This document shows, in pieces, positions 5,769 through 6,634 of a DNA stretch of 6,634 bases (the first letter of the stretch is position 1; each line of letters starts with the position of its first letter). Position numbers and translations under genes: made by a program. The stretch comes from Candidatus Bathyarchaeota archaeon (lineage in GTDB: Archaea; Thermoproteota; Bathyarchaeia; 40CM-2-53-6), in contig VBBA01000114.1 of assembly GCA_005888675.1 (NCBI GenBank), forward strand, positions 1-6,634, in the 5' to 3' direction. Under the pieces are notes generated by a model. That model was not told the origin of the DNA, did not search any database, and saw nothing but the letters and a program-made list of their open reading frames with translations.

Positions 5769-6634
5769 TTAGGACGATGGCATCACAGGAATCATCAGGC
5801 TTCCTCTAGTGACGATCAATACCTTGCTATCCTTTCCTTCTGCTCTGATCGCGGATTGAACGCCTGCACTGACGGTCCTTGAGGGCTTCAATCCGAATGA
5901 TTTTGTATATACATCCGGGAGGACGGAGACTAGTTGGACGCGCGATTTTTCGAGTGCCTCCTTCAGTAATAGTGCGACGTGGCCGCCTAGTTTGAAGTCG
6001 TGCTTGAGCTCGTTCTGAAGCGTCTTTCGATCCTCGCTGTTCTTCGAGAATCTGAGGAAATCATCATTCCCAATTCCCGTTCCAGAGGAAAGGAAGGACT
6101 CGGACTGCATGGTAGAGATCGTTCGAGTACTCCGGTCCGTCTGATGAGACGACGATTATCTCTGGACGATTCTCGATCGGATGGGAGTGTTCTAGTGTAA
6201 AGTGGGCGACCGCTTCCTTGAAAGTCGGCTCCAAATCACCCGAATATACGGCTGAAACTCCATTCCACTCGTCCGGGACCAGAGTTACAAGATAAGTGGC
6301 TCCTATCATTCTAGAGGCCTCTAGAGAATCGAGGTAGACCGGGTTTTCGGAGTATCGCAATGGATCGGCCTGATGATTCAATAAGAGGCTCCTGTTTGCC
6401 TCAATAGTTGATAACGAGGACACACCGGGAATAACGAGATCTGGACCGCCGGCAAAGCTGCTAGCGAAGTGCGGCTGAACGATACCGACCAGGATCTTTA
6501 CGTCGCAAGAGTGGAATCCCTGCTGGATCGAGACGCGAGTCCCGTGAGTGGTCCTCCCCACCTCGACGAATGTGTCCTCTTGTGGACTGATTTTCTTCCA
6601 TTCAGATTGGATCTGAGATGAGTGTCTGGCCCGA
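5769..6634 (-). pseudogene. LarA-like (lactate racemase/DUF2088) gene, frameshifted and cut by the window edge
   Basis: LarA proteins are nickel-pincer-dependent racemases or epimerases of 2-hydroxy acids; this is a homologue split over two frames. The first part is open from the right edge to a TGA at 6064-6066. It contains VGRTTHGTRVSI, then KILVGIVQPHFASSFAGG (LarA: PHxxAGFSGG), VIPGVSSLSTIEAN, and EIIVVSSDGPEYSNDLYHAVRVL (before about 6094). The family C-terminus resumes in another frame from about 6077 (GIGNDDFLRF, then HVALLLKEAL, VQLVSVLPDVYTKSFGL, VLIVTRGSLMIPV) to a TAA at 5769. LarA normally has about 25 residues between the YQA motif and the G-x-G; here only 28 nt separate YHA from GIG, so roughly 45-50 nt seem to be missing, not a multiple of three. 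Independently, the positions matching L. plantarum LarA Lys184 (cofactor attachment), His200 (Ni ligand), Gln295 and Lys298 are Asp, Arg, His and Arg, while His174 is kept. It is thus a divergent LarA relative that is probably now non-functional. The N-terminus lies outside the window. Assembly error is the main alternative for the frameshift. Confidence 0.72.

Noticed and set aside
5769..6110. The downstream LarA-like piece as an independent small gene starting at ATG 6110
   Set aside because: Its first codons overlap the upstream LarA-like frame, and similarity begins only at GIGNDDF (about 6077). It is the C-terminal third of the same family, so one broken gene is the simpler reading.
6559..6561. 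GTG at 6561 as the start of the LarA-like gene
   Set aside because: The frame stays open to the window edge and the residues before the GTG (ISPQEDTFVEV) continue the family pattern, so the true start lies beyond the window.
1..6634. CRISPR arrays, insertion sequences or other mobile elements
   Set aside because: No regularly spaced repeats, terminal inverted repeats, transposase motifs or target duplications were seen on either strand.

Overview
The window looks archaeal. The evidence is a coenzyme F420-0:glutamate ligase (CofE) homologue, archaeal-type TATA-like boxes in two of the gaps, TTG start codons on three of the four intact genes, a sequon-rich surface metalloprotease with a membrane-proximal C-terminus, and an M29-like protein of an archaeal type. 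A heterotrophic, peptide- and amino-acid-using member of the Thermoproteota/Nitrososphaeria or Thermoplasmata is my best guess, but lineage is an inference and weakly supported.

All genes lie on the minus strand, so transcription runs from the right edge to the left. In that order: (1) a broken, edge-truncated LarA (lactate racemase/DUF2088)-like gene at 6634-5769, whose two halves lie in different reading frames; (2) a 684-residue exported metzincin-type metalloprotease at 5702-3648, with a C-terminal membrane anchor and a cytoplasmic zinc ribbon; (3) hutH, histidine ammonia-lyase, at 3561-2014, with an intact MIO cofactor motif; (4) a CofE-like gamma-glutamyl ligase homologue at 2010-1240, only 3 nt after hutH and probably co-transcribed with it; (5) an M29 aminopeptidase-like protein at 1098-7, in which the metal-binding positions of the family all appear to be replaced. 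The gaps are short (66, 86, 3 and 141 nt). The first two hold plausible TATA boxes and the last holds an imperfect dyad.

A cautious functional reading is a protein and amino-acid utilisation neighbourhood: surface proteolysis, then histidine deamination to urocanate, then a glutamate-ligating enzyme homologue, then a peptidase-fold protein. No hutU, hutI or formimidoyltransferase gene is visible, so a full histidine pathway cannot be shown here. No RNA genes, CRISPR arrays, insertion sequences or prophage signals were seen. The most unusual points are three homologues (LarA-like, M29-like, CofE-like) that keep their family frame but have lost or changed signature active-site residues, the hutH-cofE-like pairing, and the protease topology.
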